This document shows, in pieces, positions 53,818-62,097 of a stretch of 64,000 bases of DNA. Below the pieces are notes generated by a model that saw only the letters and a list, made by a program, of their open reading frames with translations, did not search any database and had not been told where the DNA came from. The translations under genes were made by a program, and so were the position numbers. Positions within the stretch are counted from its first letter, which is position 1. Every line of letters begins with the position of its first letter. Source of the stretch: Saprospiraceae bacterium (GTDB lineage Bacteria; Bacteroidota; Bacteroidia; Chitinophagales; Saprospiraceae); contig JADJOB010000002.1 of NCBI GenBank assembly GCA_016714025.1, positions 1 through 64,000 on the forward strand. The letters run 5' to 3'.

Positions 53818-55023
53818 GTGAGAACAATCGCACTACTATTAAGCTGCATTTATTATTCATTAGATATTTATGGACAAGTTGAATTAGTTTCAAATAATGC
53901 TAATCTAATTAACCCGCCCTATTTAAAAGATTACTTGAATAAACCTGCCCTAAATTCCAGGTTAATCGGATTAGGGGAGGCAACTCATGGGACGAAGGAG
54001 TTTACTGAGATAAAATCAGATATTGTAAAGATTCTGGTTCTCCAATATGGTTACAAAAATTTTATACTAGAAGCCGGATATATAGATTGCATTAAAATAA
54101 ATGAATTCATACAAAACAAAAATGACGATTCGCTAAATTTATTTAAAGGATTACCATGGCCATGGGCCACAACCGAATTTTACGATTTAATTAAATGGAT
54201 GCGGCAATATAATATCCATTCAACCAAGGATGAATACATACATTTCTATGGATCCGATGTAGGAAATCATGCGTCAGTTAGATTTTACAAGAATCAATTT
54301 GCAAACCCAACTACCAATCTATTTATTGAAAATTTAATAAAAATCTATGCTGATACACTTAAAACTCCAAACCAGAAAATAGCTATGCTTAAGGTACAAA
54401 GCAAGGCATTCCCCAAATTACCGAACTTTACAGATTCAATGAAAATGAAAAATATTCTGGAATCCTTGCATTTTCTTTTACTCCGAGGCGGAGAAAGATA
54501 TAAGTTCAGAGAAATTACCTTTGCAGATTTAACCATTGCAATCATAGATCACTTGTCATCCAAAGAGAAGTTTATCCTATGGGCACATAATACGCATATT
54601 GCTAAATTTAGTGATTCTCGCAAAACAGTAGCTTACTTTTTAAACAAACGCTATTCAGCACATTATACCAATTTTATATTTGAATTCAATAAAGGAGGTT
54701 TTAGAGCTGTTGATACTGATTCAAATCGGTATCAAAACAATATATTCAAGTTCACAAATTTTAATGTTAATTCCGACTTTAACAAAATTGGTTCAAGAAT
54801 AATTCCCGATTCATTAAATTATATGATCCTTGATGTTAAATCTCCATTTAACAAGAATCTTGTTCCAAAATATTTTTATATAAATTCAATTGGTGCTGTT
54901 TATAGCAAGGATTTAGCAAAAAAGAAGCCAGCATTATATAGAGAAAAGATTTATCGCAATAAATCATGTGATTATTTAATTGTAGTAAATCAAACAAATG
55001 CCTCCAGCAATTATTTTGAATAA
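53818..55023 (+). CDS. Erythromycin-esterase-family protein
   Basis: The fold and motifs of the Ere/succinoglycan-biosynthesis esterase family are clear: LIGLGEATHGTKEFTEIKSD (the catalytic His region), FILEAGYIDCIKINEFI (Glu), and FILWAHNTHIAKFSDS. The open frame extends back to an ATG at 53668, but that part lies in an attC relic. A GTG at 53818 directly precedes a good signal peptide (RTIALLLSCIYYSLDIYGQ) and is the likely start. An exported, 401-residue hydrolase; macrolide hydrolysis is possible but many members do other chemistry. Confidence 0.85.
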   Translation: MRTIALLLSCIYYSLDIYGQVELVSNNANLINPPYLKDYLNKPALNSRLIGLGEATHGTKEFTEIKSDIVKILVLQYGYKNFILEAGYIDCIKINEFIQNKNDDSLNLFKGLPWPWATTEFYDLIKWMRQYNIHSTKDEYIHFYGSDVGNHASVRFYKNQFANPTTNLFIENLIKIYADTLKTPNQKIAMLKVQSKAFPKLPNFTDSMKMKNILESLHFLLLRGGERYKFREITFADLTIAIIDHLSSKEKFILWAHNTHIAKFSDSRKTVAYFLNKRYSAHYTNFIFEFNKGGFRAVDTDSNRYQNNIFKFTNFNVNSDFNKIGSRIIPDSLNYMILDVKSPFNKNLVPKYFYINSIGAVYSKDLAKKKPALYREKIYRNKSCDYLIVVNQTNASSNYFE

Positions 55024-55314
55024 TATATATGAAATAGTCAAATGAAATCATTATTATTAATTTAGGTTTTGTAATTTTGAAACGCTATTCAGAGAAATTT
55101 TAATTCGGAAAAGTAATCTGCCAGAGCAACTACATGAAATTGGAGGTTTAGTGTTTAAATGATGTATTGTGCAAAATATCAAGTTCTGTGCTGGCAATCA
55201 GTTTTCGTCTTTGAACTCGCCAACAATTTAAATTTTAAAACCCTTTGTAGTCAGTGTAAAACAACAATATAAACTGTCGAAATTTTTAAATCAAAGAAAT
55301 AGATATTATAATTA
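55024..55314. other. attC relic (family C) and leader
   Basis: CTACATGAAATTGGAGG (about 55130-55146) and GAACTCGCCAACAATTT (about 55215-55231) are the arms of a family C site. R'' and R' are unrecognisable. The rest is AT-rich, with nothing else visible. Confidence 0.5.
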
Positions 55315-56012
55315 ATGGCGAACTACTTAATCATCGGTGCTTCTTCGGGAATAGGAAAAAAATTGGCTGATCAATTAGCCGAATCAGGTCATGATATATA
55401 TGGCACTTTCTATAAAAATGAAATATATTCTGATAACCCTAACATTAGATTTTATCCATTAAATGTTTTAGATGAAAACCTTGTATTTGATTTTTTACCG
55501 GAATCCTTAAACGGTGTCATCTACTGTCCAGGAAGCATTAACCTGCGACCCTTTGAAAGAATTAAGCCAATAGATTTTACCGCTGATTATCAATTGCAGG
55601 TTATTGGAGCAATAAAAACAATACAAGCTATAGCTCCAAAACTAAAACTTTCAGAAAATGCATCCATTATATTATTCTCTACAGTTGCAGTGCAAACAGG
55701 CCTACCATTTCATACTCAAGTATCCGCATCAAAGGGTGCTATAGAAGGTTTAACCAAAGCATTGGCGGCTGAATATGCTCCAAAAATTAGGGTCAATTGT
55801 ATAGCACCCTCACTAACTGACACCCCTTTAGCAGCCACATTATTGAACACCGAACAAAAAAGGATGCTAGCGCCCAACGACACCCATTAAAACGAATTGG
55901 TACAACTGAAGACATTGCCAGTATGGCTGAATTTTTACTTTCTGAAAAGGCAAGTTGGATTACAGGCCAAATTCTACATGTGGATGGAGGAATATCTACT
56001 ATAAAAATATAA
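55315..56012 (+). CDS. SDR-family oxidoreductase, frameshifted near the C-terminus
   Basis: LIIGASSGIGKKLADQLAES binds the cofactor, YCPGSINLRPFE replaces NNAG, and IILFSTVAVQTGL holds the active-site Ser. The usual catalytic Tyr position reads VSASKGAIEG, so Tyr is Val; relatives with PSLTDTPLA share this change. An extra base near 55872 gives an early stop; the other frame supplies HPLKRIGTTEDIASMAEFLL, SWITGQILHVDGG. An SRPBCC gene follows after 7 bp. Confidence 0.83.
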
Positions 56013-56019
56013 ACTCAAT

Positions 56020-56487
56020 ATGGCATTTTATCAATTAATCAAAAAACAAAAATTACCTGTCACCATCAATGTCATTTGGGACTTTATATCTGCACCGGAT
56101 AATTTAAAGGAAATCACACCCGAGTACATGGGCTTTATTATTACGAGTAATTCAGCAACAGAAAAAATGTATCCGGGCATGATAATCACATACAAAGTAA
56201 GCCCCTTGTTGGGAATTAAATTAAACTGGATGACAGAAATTACGCACATGAAAGACTGCGAATATTTTGTGGATGAACAAAGGATTGGTCCATACAAAAT
56301 GTGGCATCATCAGCACAAAATCGAACCCATTGAAGGCGGTGTATTAATGACAGATATTGTTACTTATCAACCACCATTGGGTATATTGGGTGCGATTGCT
56401 AATTCACTGTTTATAAAAAAGCAATTGCAAGCTATTTTTGACTACAGAACTATGGCTTTAGAAAAAAGATTCGGTAAATTTATTTAA
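56020..56487 (+). CDS. SRPBCC-family ligand-binding protein
   Basis: A 155-residue helix-grip protein of the cell-division-inhibitor-associated type: PVTINVIWDFISAPDNLKEITP, WMTEITHMKDCEYFVDEQRIGPYKMWHHQH, GGVLMTDIVTYQPPLGILGAIAN and KKQLQAIFDYR. It lies between an SDR and the remains of an epimerase; in many genomes such genes stand together with a TIGR01777-type NAD-dependent epimerase. Confidence 0.88.
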   Translation: MAFYQLIKKQKLPVTINVIWDFISAPDNLKEITPEYMGFIITSNSATEKMYPGMIITYKVSPLLGIKLNWMTEITHMKDCEYFVDEQRIGPYKMWHHQHKIEPIEGGVLMTDIVTYQPPLGILGAIANSLFIKKQLQAIFDYRTMALEKRFGKFI

Positions 56488-57071
56488 TGAAAAATCTACT
56501 AACCGGGTTTACAGGATATCTTGCATCAAGATTATTGCCTGTTATATTAGTAAATGGGTATGAAGTTGCTTGTTGGGCTAGGGACCGCAATAGATTTAAT
56601 ATTGAAAAATAGGCCACTCGTAATATCTTGATAATATAATTCGATTTTCAAAATAAAGAAAGTCTCCTGCATATTTCCCTTGATATTAACTTTCCATATT
56701 ATCTTATTCATCATATATCAACTCAAATTAGCGATTTTGAAGCTTTGGATGAAAATTTGCTACGAATTATAAATATTCATTGAACAAACAAATGCTAAAC
56801 TAGTTATTAATTTGAGTGGTATTTGTATGCGTAAAGGCAGAAAAAGTGAAACTGAATTAAATACAGGTTATTTCCTTGACTTTTAGCGTGTACTGATTGC
56901 CAATAAGGAAGAAAAAAGCATACTGTTATTCGCATGAATGAAATTGTATGTGAATCCTGGTTAGATTTTAAAATCGATGAAAATAATCTGCTTAAACAAA
57001 CACCAGCCTTTCGACCGATTGAATTATTGGGTAGATTTTATTGGTATTCAGTTCTTCGTTTCATGGATTGA
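56487..57071 (+). pseudogene. NAD-dependent epimerase (TIGR01777-like) remnant
   Basis: Begins immediately with KNLLTGFTGYLASRLLPVIL, the Rossmann motif of an SDR epimerase, and CWARDRNRFNIEK; stops and shifts follow from 56612. Further recognisable pieces are FEALDENLLRIINIH, LVINLSGI-like sequence near 56800, IVCESWLDFKID and TPAFRPIELLGRFYWYSVL near the end. A complete gene would be about 480 codons, so more than half has been lost. Confidence 0.72.
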
Positions 57072-57235
57072 TTTTTAATCTTTGATAAATAGACTTGCTA
57101 TTAAATAATTAGAGTTGTGAATTGAAGAAAAAAAGCTCATAATTGCAGTCAATTTAAGGTGGACTGCAAATAACTAATGCAATATAAAATGACTGACAAA
57201 AAACTTATTTATCAAAGATTTAAAACACAGCTACA
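57072..57235. other. Intergenic, no recognised site
   Basis: AT-rich. GCAGTCAATTTAAGGTGGACTGC (about 57145-57167) is a short hairpin of GCAGTC/GACTGC type, possibly an attC core or a terminator without T-tract. No R boxes. Confidence 0.35.
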
Positions 57236-58192
57236 ATGAAGCAAACAACAACATTAGGACATAGTACGCTACAAATTAATAGAATTGGACTTGGCTGTAT
57301 GGGTATGTCAGAGTTTTATGGATCTTTTAACGAAGAAGAATCCATTAAAACTTTACATAAAGCCATTGAATTGGGAGTAAATTTTTTTGACACAGCCGAC
57401 ATGTATGGTTGGGGAGCCAATGAACAACTAGTAGGAAAAGCATTTAAAGGACGGTGGGATGATGTAATTTTAGCGACCAAATTTGCTGTAATGCGTGGAC
57501 CTAAGGGCGAATATCTTGGGCTTAACTGCAAACCAGAATACATAAGACAAGCTTGCGAAAAAAGTCTTCATAATTTGGGAGTTGAAACTATTGATTTGTA
57601 TTACATGCACCGGCAAGACCGGAAAGTAGAAATTGAAGAAATTGTTGGCACAATGAGTGATTTAGTAAAACAGGGAAAAATAAAACATTTAGGCATTTGT
57701 GAAGCCAACGTAGAAATGATTCGTCGGGCGCATGCTGTTCACCCACTGGCAGCCGTCCAAAACGAATATTCATTGTGGAGCCGCGAACCTGAACAAGAAA
57801 TTTTGGCTGTGTGTCAGGAACTCGGAATCACTTTTGTTGCATATAGTCCTCTTGGACGAGGGTTCTTAACGGGAGCAATCAAAAGTCGGGTAGATTTGGA
57901 ACCAAGTGATTGGCGTCTTACACTTCCTCGCTTTACAGACGAAGCGATAAAGGAAAATCTAAAATTTGTAGCGGTTGTGGAGCAAATTGCACAAGACAAA
58001 AAAGTTACCAAAGCTCAAGTCGCTCTTGCCTGGGTTCTTAGTCAAAACGATGAAATTGTGACGATTCCAGGTACTAGGAAAGTTCATCGTCTTGAAGAGA
58101 ATTTAGCTGCCTTTAATGTGGAATTAACAACTACTGATTTGGCTATAATTCAAAATTCTCTGCCATCACAAACAATTGGAAATCGTTATTAA
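57236..58192 (+). CDS. Aldo/keto reductase
   Basis: A 318-residue TIM-barrel oxidoreductase: GLGCMGMSEFYG near the N-terminus, FFDTADMYGWGANEQLVGKA with the catalytic Asp and Tyr, ILATKF (Lys), DLYYMHRQD (His; the usual residue after it is Arg), and the C-terminal cofactor region VTIPGTRKVHRLEENLAA. NADPH-dependent reduction of aldehydes and ketones in the cytoplasm is expected. The SDR gene follows after 68 bp. No attC lies between this gene and the TspO gene. Confidence 0.95.
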   Translation: MKQTTTLGHSTLQINRIGLGCMGMSEFYGSFNEEESIKTLHKAIELGVNFFDTADMYGWGANEQLVGKAFKGRWDDVILATKFAVMRGPKGEYLGLNCKPEYIRQACEKSLHNLGVETIDLYYMHRQDRKVEIEEIVGTMSDLVKQGKIKHLGICEANVEMIRRAHAVHPLAAVQNEYSLWSREPEQEILAVCQELGITFVAYSPLGRGFLTGAIKSRVDLEPSDWRLTLPRFTDEAIKENLKFVAVVEQIAQDKKVTKAQVALAWVLSQNDEIVTIPGTRKVHRLEENLAAFNVELTTTDLAIIQNSLPSQTIGNRY

Positions 58193-58260
58193 ACAAATAA
58201 AAGAATCTGTCAATAAATAATCGCTTTAAAAGATACAAATTCAATTAAAATATAACAATT

Positions 58261-58983
58261 ATGAAATTATCAAACAACAAAATTTTAGTCACAGGCGGTG
58301 CAAGCGGTATTGGTTTAGGACTTACCGAGCGATTTATCCAGGAGAACAATACTGTGATAATCTGCGGCAGACGAGAAGCTACATTGCAAGAAGTAAAAGA
58401 CAAATTTCCCTCTGTAATTACTAAAGTTTGCGACTTATCTTTAGAAGCTGATCGGTTTGAACTTTATAATTGGGTATCAGAGCATCATCCTGACCTGAAT
58501 GTACTTGTAAATAACGCAGGCATTCAAAATTGGATGAACATCTCTGACAGTGACTTCTATTCCAAATCGATCAATGAGATTAATATAAATGTGGTAGCTC
58601 CAATTCACTTGACAACTCAATTTATTAATTTAAATAATTTGGATACTATTATCAACGTGACATCCGGTTTAGCATTCGTTCAACTTTCCAAAGTCCCTGT
58701 TTATTGTGCAACAAAAGCATCTCTTCATTCATTTACACTTTCATTACGACACATGTTGAAGGATAAAAATATTGAAGTAATTGAAATGATACCACCAGCT
58801 TTAAATACAGACCTTGGCGGTAAAGGTTTACACGATGGTCAACCACCTGTTTCAGCTTTTATTAATGCAGTTTTCCAACAAATGAAAGAAGGCAAAACAG
58901 AATTGACCTTTGGATTTAGTGAAGTTATGGCAAAAGCAACACCAGATATTATCAATGCAACTTTCAATAAAATGAACCCATGA
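58261..58983 (+). CDS. Short-chain dehydrogenase (DltE-like)
   Basis: A 240-residue SDR: ILVTGGASGIGLGLTERF (cofactor), VLVNNAGIQNWM, INVTSGLAFVQLSKVPVYCATKASLHS with Ser, Tyr and Lys. The C-terminal LKDKNIEVIEMIPPALNTDL is typical of the DltE/YdfG-like group. It probably reduces a small carbonyl compound; with the neighbouring aldo/keto reductase it suggests a detoxification function. Confidence 0.93.
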   Translation: MKLSNNKILVTGGASGIGLGLTERFIQENNTVIICGRREATLQEVKDKFPSVITKVCDLSLEADRFELYNWVSEHHPDLNVLVNNAGIQNWMNISDSDFYSKSINEININVVAPIHLTTQFINLNNLDTIINVTSGLAFVQLSKVPVYCATKASLHSFTLSLRHMLKDKNIEVIEMIPPALNTDLGGKGLHDGQPPVSAFINAVFQQMKEGKTELTFGFSEVMAKATPDIINATFNKMNP

Positions 58984-59212
58984 TCACATGAAATAACTAT
59001 AAAACGTTGAAAATAAAAAAAACATAAACACAGGATTTTTTAAAATAATCATTCAGTACTCTACTAACACTTTTTCATGTCAATCAATCCAAGTTTTCTC
59101 ACGTCAAAATTTATAGTTAAAATCGCTATCTGCACCAAGACCAACCAATCCATGCAAGTTAAATAATTTTTCATTAAAAAAAATAACATCAGAAATTAAT
59201 ACTGTTTATAAA
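58984..59212. other. Intergenic, no clear site
   Basis: AAAACGTTGAA at 59001-59011 looks like an R' box but no inverted repeat stands in front of it. The rest is AT-rich leader of the next gene. Confidence 0.3.
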
Positions 59213-59977
59213 ATGAAAACTTTAATTAATTCAATCTCAATTATATTACTGACTTTCATATTGAATATTTCAGTGAGTGCACAGTCAAATATTGATTTGG
59301 AAACAGGAACTTTTTTTACTGGTTATAATAAAGTCCGCATTCCGGGCGATCTGGGTACAACTTTTTCTCTTAAAGATGATTTAAAAGCTAAAACACAGCT
59401 ATTTTATCGTTTGAGAGCAAGTTACACATTAAAAAAACGGCACACGCTTTCTCTACTATATGCTCCTCTTGGGACTAAATCAGAAGGCAGTGTGTCAAAT
59501 GCTATTTTCTTTGAAGGTGTTTCATTTCCTGCTAATACAGAACTTGTTGGTAAATACAAATTTAATTCCTACAGGTTGACATACCGATACGATATAGTAA
59601 ATAAATCTAATATTGTTTTCGGCTTAGGATTCACTGCAAAAATCAGAGATGCAAAAATTGCACTTTCTTCGCCCGGGCTAAGTTCTGAAAAAACGAATGT
59701 TGGATTTGTTCCAATTATTAATTTCAGGCTTGTATGGAATGTATATAGTAAGTTTGGTCTGCTACTGGATGGAGATGCACTTGCTGCCCCGCAGGGAAGA
59801 GCTGAAGATGTTCTGATTGCTGCAACATATAAACTTACAAATAATTTCGATATACGGGCAGGATACCGCATTCTAGAAGGAGGTGCAGACAATGACGAAG
59901 TTTATAATTTTGCGCTCTTCAACTATGCTTCCGTTGGGTTGACGTATACTTTTAATAACCAGAATGAGTCAAATTAA
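59213..59977 (+). CDS. Outer-membrane protein of unknown function
   Basis: A 254-residue protein with a signal peptide (LLTFILNISVSAQ) and an antiparallel-strand pattern throughout (TQLFYRLRASYTLKKRHTLSLLYAP, SYRLTYRYDIV, VFGLGFTAKIRDAKIALSS, FVPIINFRLVWNVYSKFGLLLDG, ASVGLTYTFNNQ) that ends with an aromatic residue near the C-terminus. This fits an eight- to ten-strand outer-membrane barrel. TspO follows after 12 bp. Confidence 0.75.
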   Translation: MKTLINSISIILLTFILNISVSAQSNIDLETGTFFTGYNKVRIPGDLGTTFSLKDDLKAKTQLFYRLRASYTLKKRHTLSLLYAPLGTKSEGSVSNAIFFEGVSFPANTELVGKYKFNSYRLTYRYDIVNKSNIVFGLGFTAKIRDAKIALSSPGLSSEKTNVGFVPIINFRLVWNVYSKFGLLLDGDALAAPQGRAEDVLIAATYKLTNNFDIRAGYRILEGGADNDEVYNFALFNYASVGLTYTFNNQNESN

Positions 59978-59989
59978 AATTATTTAGGT

Positions 59990-60469
59990 ATGAGCAAATT
60001 GCAAATTATAAAACTTATAGTATCCATAATAGTTCCTTTAGGCCTTGGCAGTATAGCAGGAATATTTACAGCTCAATCAGTACCTGAATGGTATGCAACC
60101 TTAAACAGGCCTTCGTTCAATCCTCCAAACTGGATATTTGGACCAGTTTGGACAATGCTATACATTTTAATGGGTATCTCATTATTCATGATTTGGAAAC
60201 AAGATATGAGCAAAGAACGCAACTTGGCCATTTTAGTCTTTATGCTTCAATTGCTCCTTAATTTTGGATGGAGTTTTATCTTTTTCTATTTCAATATGAT
60301 AGGTTTTGCATTGATTGAAATTATTTTATTGTGGATTAGTATTTTATTTATGCTTTTGTTGTTTTACAAAATCAAACCAATAGCTGCTTATATTAATATA
60401 CCCTATTTATTATGGGTAAGTTTTGCAACCGTGCTTAATGGAAGTTATTACTTTCTCAACAGAGGCTGA
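59990..60469 (+). CDS. tspO: TspO/MBR-family membrane protein
   Basis: A 159-residue protein with five membrane helices and the family signature VPEWYATLNRPSFNPPNWIFGPVWTMLYILMGISL in the first half and WSFIFF.YFN and ISWILLWISI-like in the second. TspO proteins bind porphyrins and steroids and are linked to oxidative stress and tetrapyrrole handling. It closes a run of four genes (57236-60469). Confidence 0.95.
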   Translation: MSKLQIIKLIVSIIVPLGLGSIAGIFTAQSVPEWYATLNRPSFNPPNWIFGPVWTMLYILMGISLFMIWKQDMSKERNLAILVFMLQLLLNFGWSFIFFYFNMIGFALIEIILLWISILFMLLLFYKIKPIAAYINIPYLLWVSFATVLNGSYYFLNRG

Positions 60470-60471
60470 TT

Positions 60472-60735
60472 TCAACTTAATGCAAATAGGGTTTAAAAGT
60501 ACTTTTCCATTCCTTATATAGCTCCCTGTAAAGATTTTAATAACAAGATTCCATCAACTTCAATTTTGTAGTTCTCAAAGCATTCACTTGTAGGTGTAGG
60601 AAAACGTTACACCAATAGGCAGCAACCGCTACATCGCTATTGCTTTCAGGCTATACACCAAATGTTTTGGCTGTTGAATAAACATTCTTTACTTTTGGTT
60701 AACTTAGGTTTGGTGATGCATCATCGTTGTTAATC
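60472..60735 (+). other. Relic of the ORF-less cassette family, copy 4
   Basis: ATGCAAATAGGGTTTAAAAG near 60480 matches the start of the ORF-less cassettes at 7058 and 18666 (ATGCAATAGGGATTTAATAA), and TTCACTTGTAGG near 60583-60594 with the following ATAGGCAGCAACCGCTACATCGC matches their 3' end and attC. The middle is poorly conserved. The attC retains TTTG (60666-60669), 20 bp, TACTTTTG (60690-60697). Confidence 0.6.
60666..60697 (+). promoter_or_regulatory. Promoter-like element in the attC relic
   Basis: TTTG, 20 bp, TACTTTTG: fully conserved although the surrounding attC has lost R'' and R'. It lies 54 bp ahead of the next start codon. Confidence 0.5.
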
Positions 60736-60750
60736 GAACGACTAAATTTT

Positions 60751-61116
60751 ATGAATAGATATAACGTAGTTGGAATTATTTTAACATCTTTAATAATTAT
60801 TATCATTATAAATTATACTTATATTAGTTGTTTGTGTGTATTAACTAATAAAGTATGTGTTTATATAAAAAACGAAAGTGGCCAAATTATTAAATCGGGT
60901 TACTTAACAGCATACGAAACTGACACTCTGAAATTTTATAACCTTCAGAATGAATCTGCTATCTGTTTAAAATATTATAGCCCGGGAGAGAACGCTTTTA
61001 CCTTAATAACTTACTTATCTGATAATAAGTCCTTTCAATTTGGTCCTGAATATTCGGAGAGTGGATACTGTTTTGATCTAAAAATTACAACTAATAGTAT
61101 TCAAATTAATCGGTAA
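60751..61116 (+). CDS. Membrane-anchored protein of unknown function
   Basis: A 121-residue protein: one N-terminal membrane helix (VVGIILTSLIIIIIINYTYI), a CLCVLTNKVC cluster, and a beta-rich exterior domain (CVYIKNESGQIIKSGYLTAYETD, SESGYCFDLKI). ATG at 60751 is preferred to the one at 60727. No family recognised. Confidence 0.6.
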   Translation: MNRYNVVGIILTSLIIIIIINYTYISCLCVLTNKVCVYIKNESGQIIKSGYLTAYETDTLKFYNLQNESAICLKYYSPGENAFTLITYLSDNKSFQFGPEYSESGYCFDLKITTNSIQINR

Positions 61117-61176
61117 TTTTAAAAATAAACTGCCTCAATACGCGTTAAATAAAATGGCTACCTATAAAAATTGGAT

Positions 61177-61941
61177 ATGAAAACAACTAGAATCTACTTA
61201 GCTCTAATTTTGACATTTTTTAGCACTTATTCAATTTATGCAGGATATAAGCTCGCCATTCTCAAAGATCCGGATGGATTCTCAAATGTTCGTAACGGAC
61301 CTGGTAATGACTTTTTAATAGTTGATACACTTTATACAGATGACTTTCTCTATTTTCAGTTTATCGAAAATTCAGAATGGGCTAAAATAAGTGCTTGGAA
61401 AGGAAGACAAATAGAGGGTTTTATTCAGCTTAATAAAATTCAAGAAGTCGAGAAACTTGAAAACAAAATCCAACAGGAGCTTATTGCTAAAATACTCAAT
61501 ACACGTAACAAATTGAAAGCTGATTTTGTGGATTTCCAGAAATCGAAAGATAGTCTTGCTTACATAAACTGCCTTAGTGAACTAAAATTTTATAGCGATA
61601 CCAAGTTAGAACCGATACTTGAAATTTTACCGAGATATATCTGTTCAACCCAGGATACCAAAATTCTCAAACTATTCTTTGCTTCCTATTGGGCCGATAA
61701 AGGATCATTAAATGAGATGCCTTCCCTTACAATGGCTAGTTTTTTCATTTGCAATCCAGACTTGGTCATCAAACAATTGAATAAAATAAACAGCATTGAG
61801 CAGAAAAAATCCATTTTAAACCATATTTATTGGGGACTTATAAACTATTACGGTATTGAAGAAAATGGAAAAACAAACAATAAAGAATATAATAAACATA
61901 GAGCACGACTCGATACTGAAATAAAGAAAATCAACCCATAA
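61177..61941 (+). CDS. Secreted protein with N-terminal SH3b domain
   Basis: Signal peptide (IYLALILTFFSTYSIYAG) followed by a bacterial SH3 domain (KDPDGFSNVRNGPGNDFLIVDTL, WAKISAWKGRQIEGFIQLNKI), a helical linker and an unrecognised alpha-helical C-terminal region. SH3b domains often bind peptidoglycan, so a cell-wall location is likely. ATG at 61171 is also possible. Confidence 0.72.
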   Translation: MKTTRIYLALILTFFSTYSIYAGYKLAILKDPDGFSNVRNGPGNDFLIVDTLYTDDFLYFQFIENSEWAKISAWKGRQIEGFIQLNKIQEVEKLENKIQQELIAKILNTRNKLKADFVDFQKSKDSLAYINCLSELKFYSDTKLEPILEILPRYICSTQDTKILKLFFASYWADKGSLNEMPSLTMASFFICNPDLVIKQLNKINSIEQKKSILNHIYWGLINYYGIEENGKTNNKEYNKHRARLDTEIKKINP

Positions 61942-62097
61942 CTAAGCATTCACTCAGACCCAATAGAAAAATCTAAAAGTCCATATTTTACTTTGGTTAT
62001 AAAATTTAAATTCCTATCTTGGGATTCCTCCCTTTGACAGGAGGGATTGCGAGTGTACCCAAAACGTTGTGCATTATACCAAGAGCCATTAGCAAAA
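61942..62097. other. attC relic
   Basis: TCCTCC..GGAGG (about 62026-62045) is a short stem and CCCAAAACGTTGTGC (62058-62072) resembles the R' end of an attC. The remainder cannot be aligned. Confidence 0.4.

Noticed and set aside
59001..59011. attC R' box at AAAACGTTGAA
   Set aside because: There is no paired arm or R'' box in front of it, so it is probably chance.
7058..60735. MITEs or insertion-sequence ends as an explanation of the hairpins
   Set aside because: There are no target-site duplications; the cassette-specific end complementarity and the GTTRRRY/RYYYAAC boxes fit attC and not a transposon terminus. No intact transposase is present.
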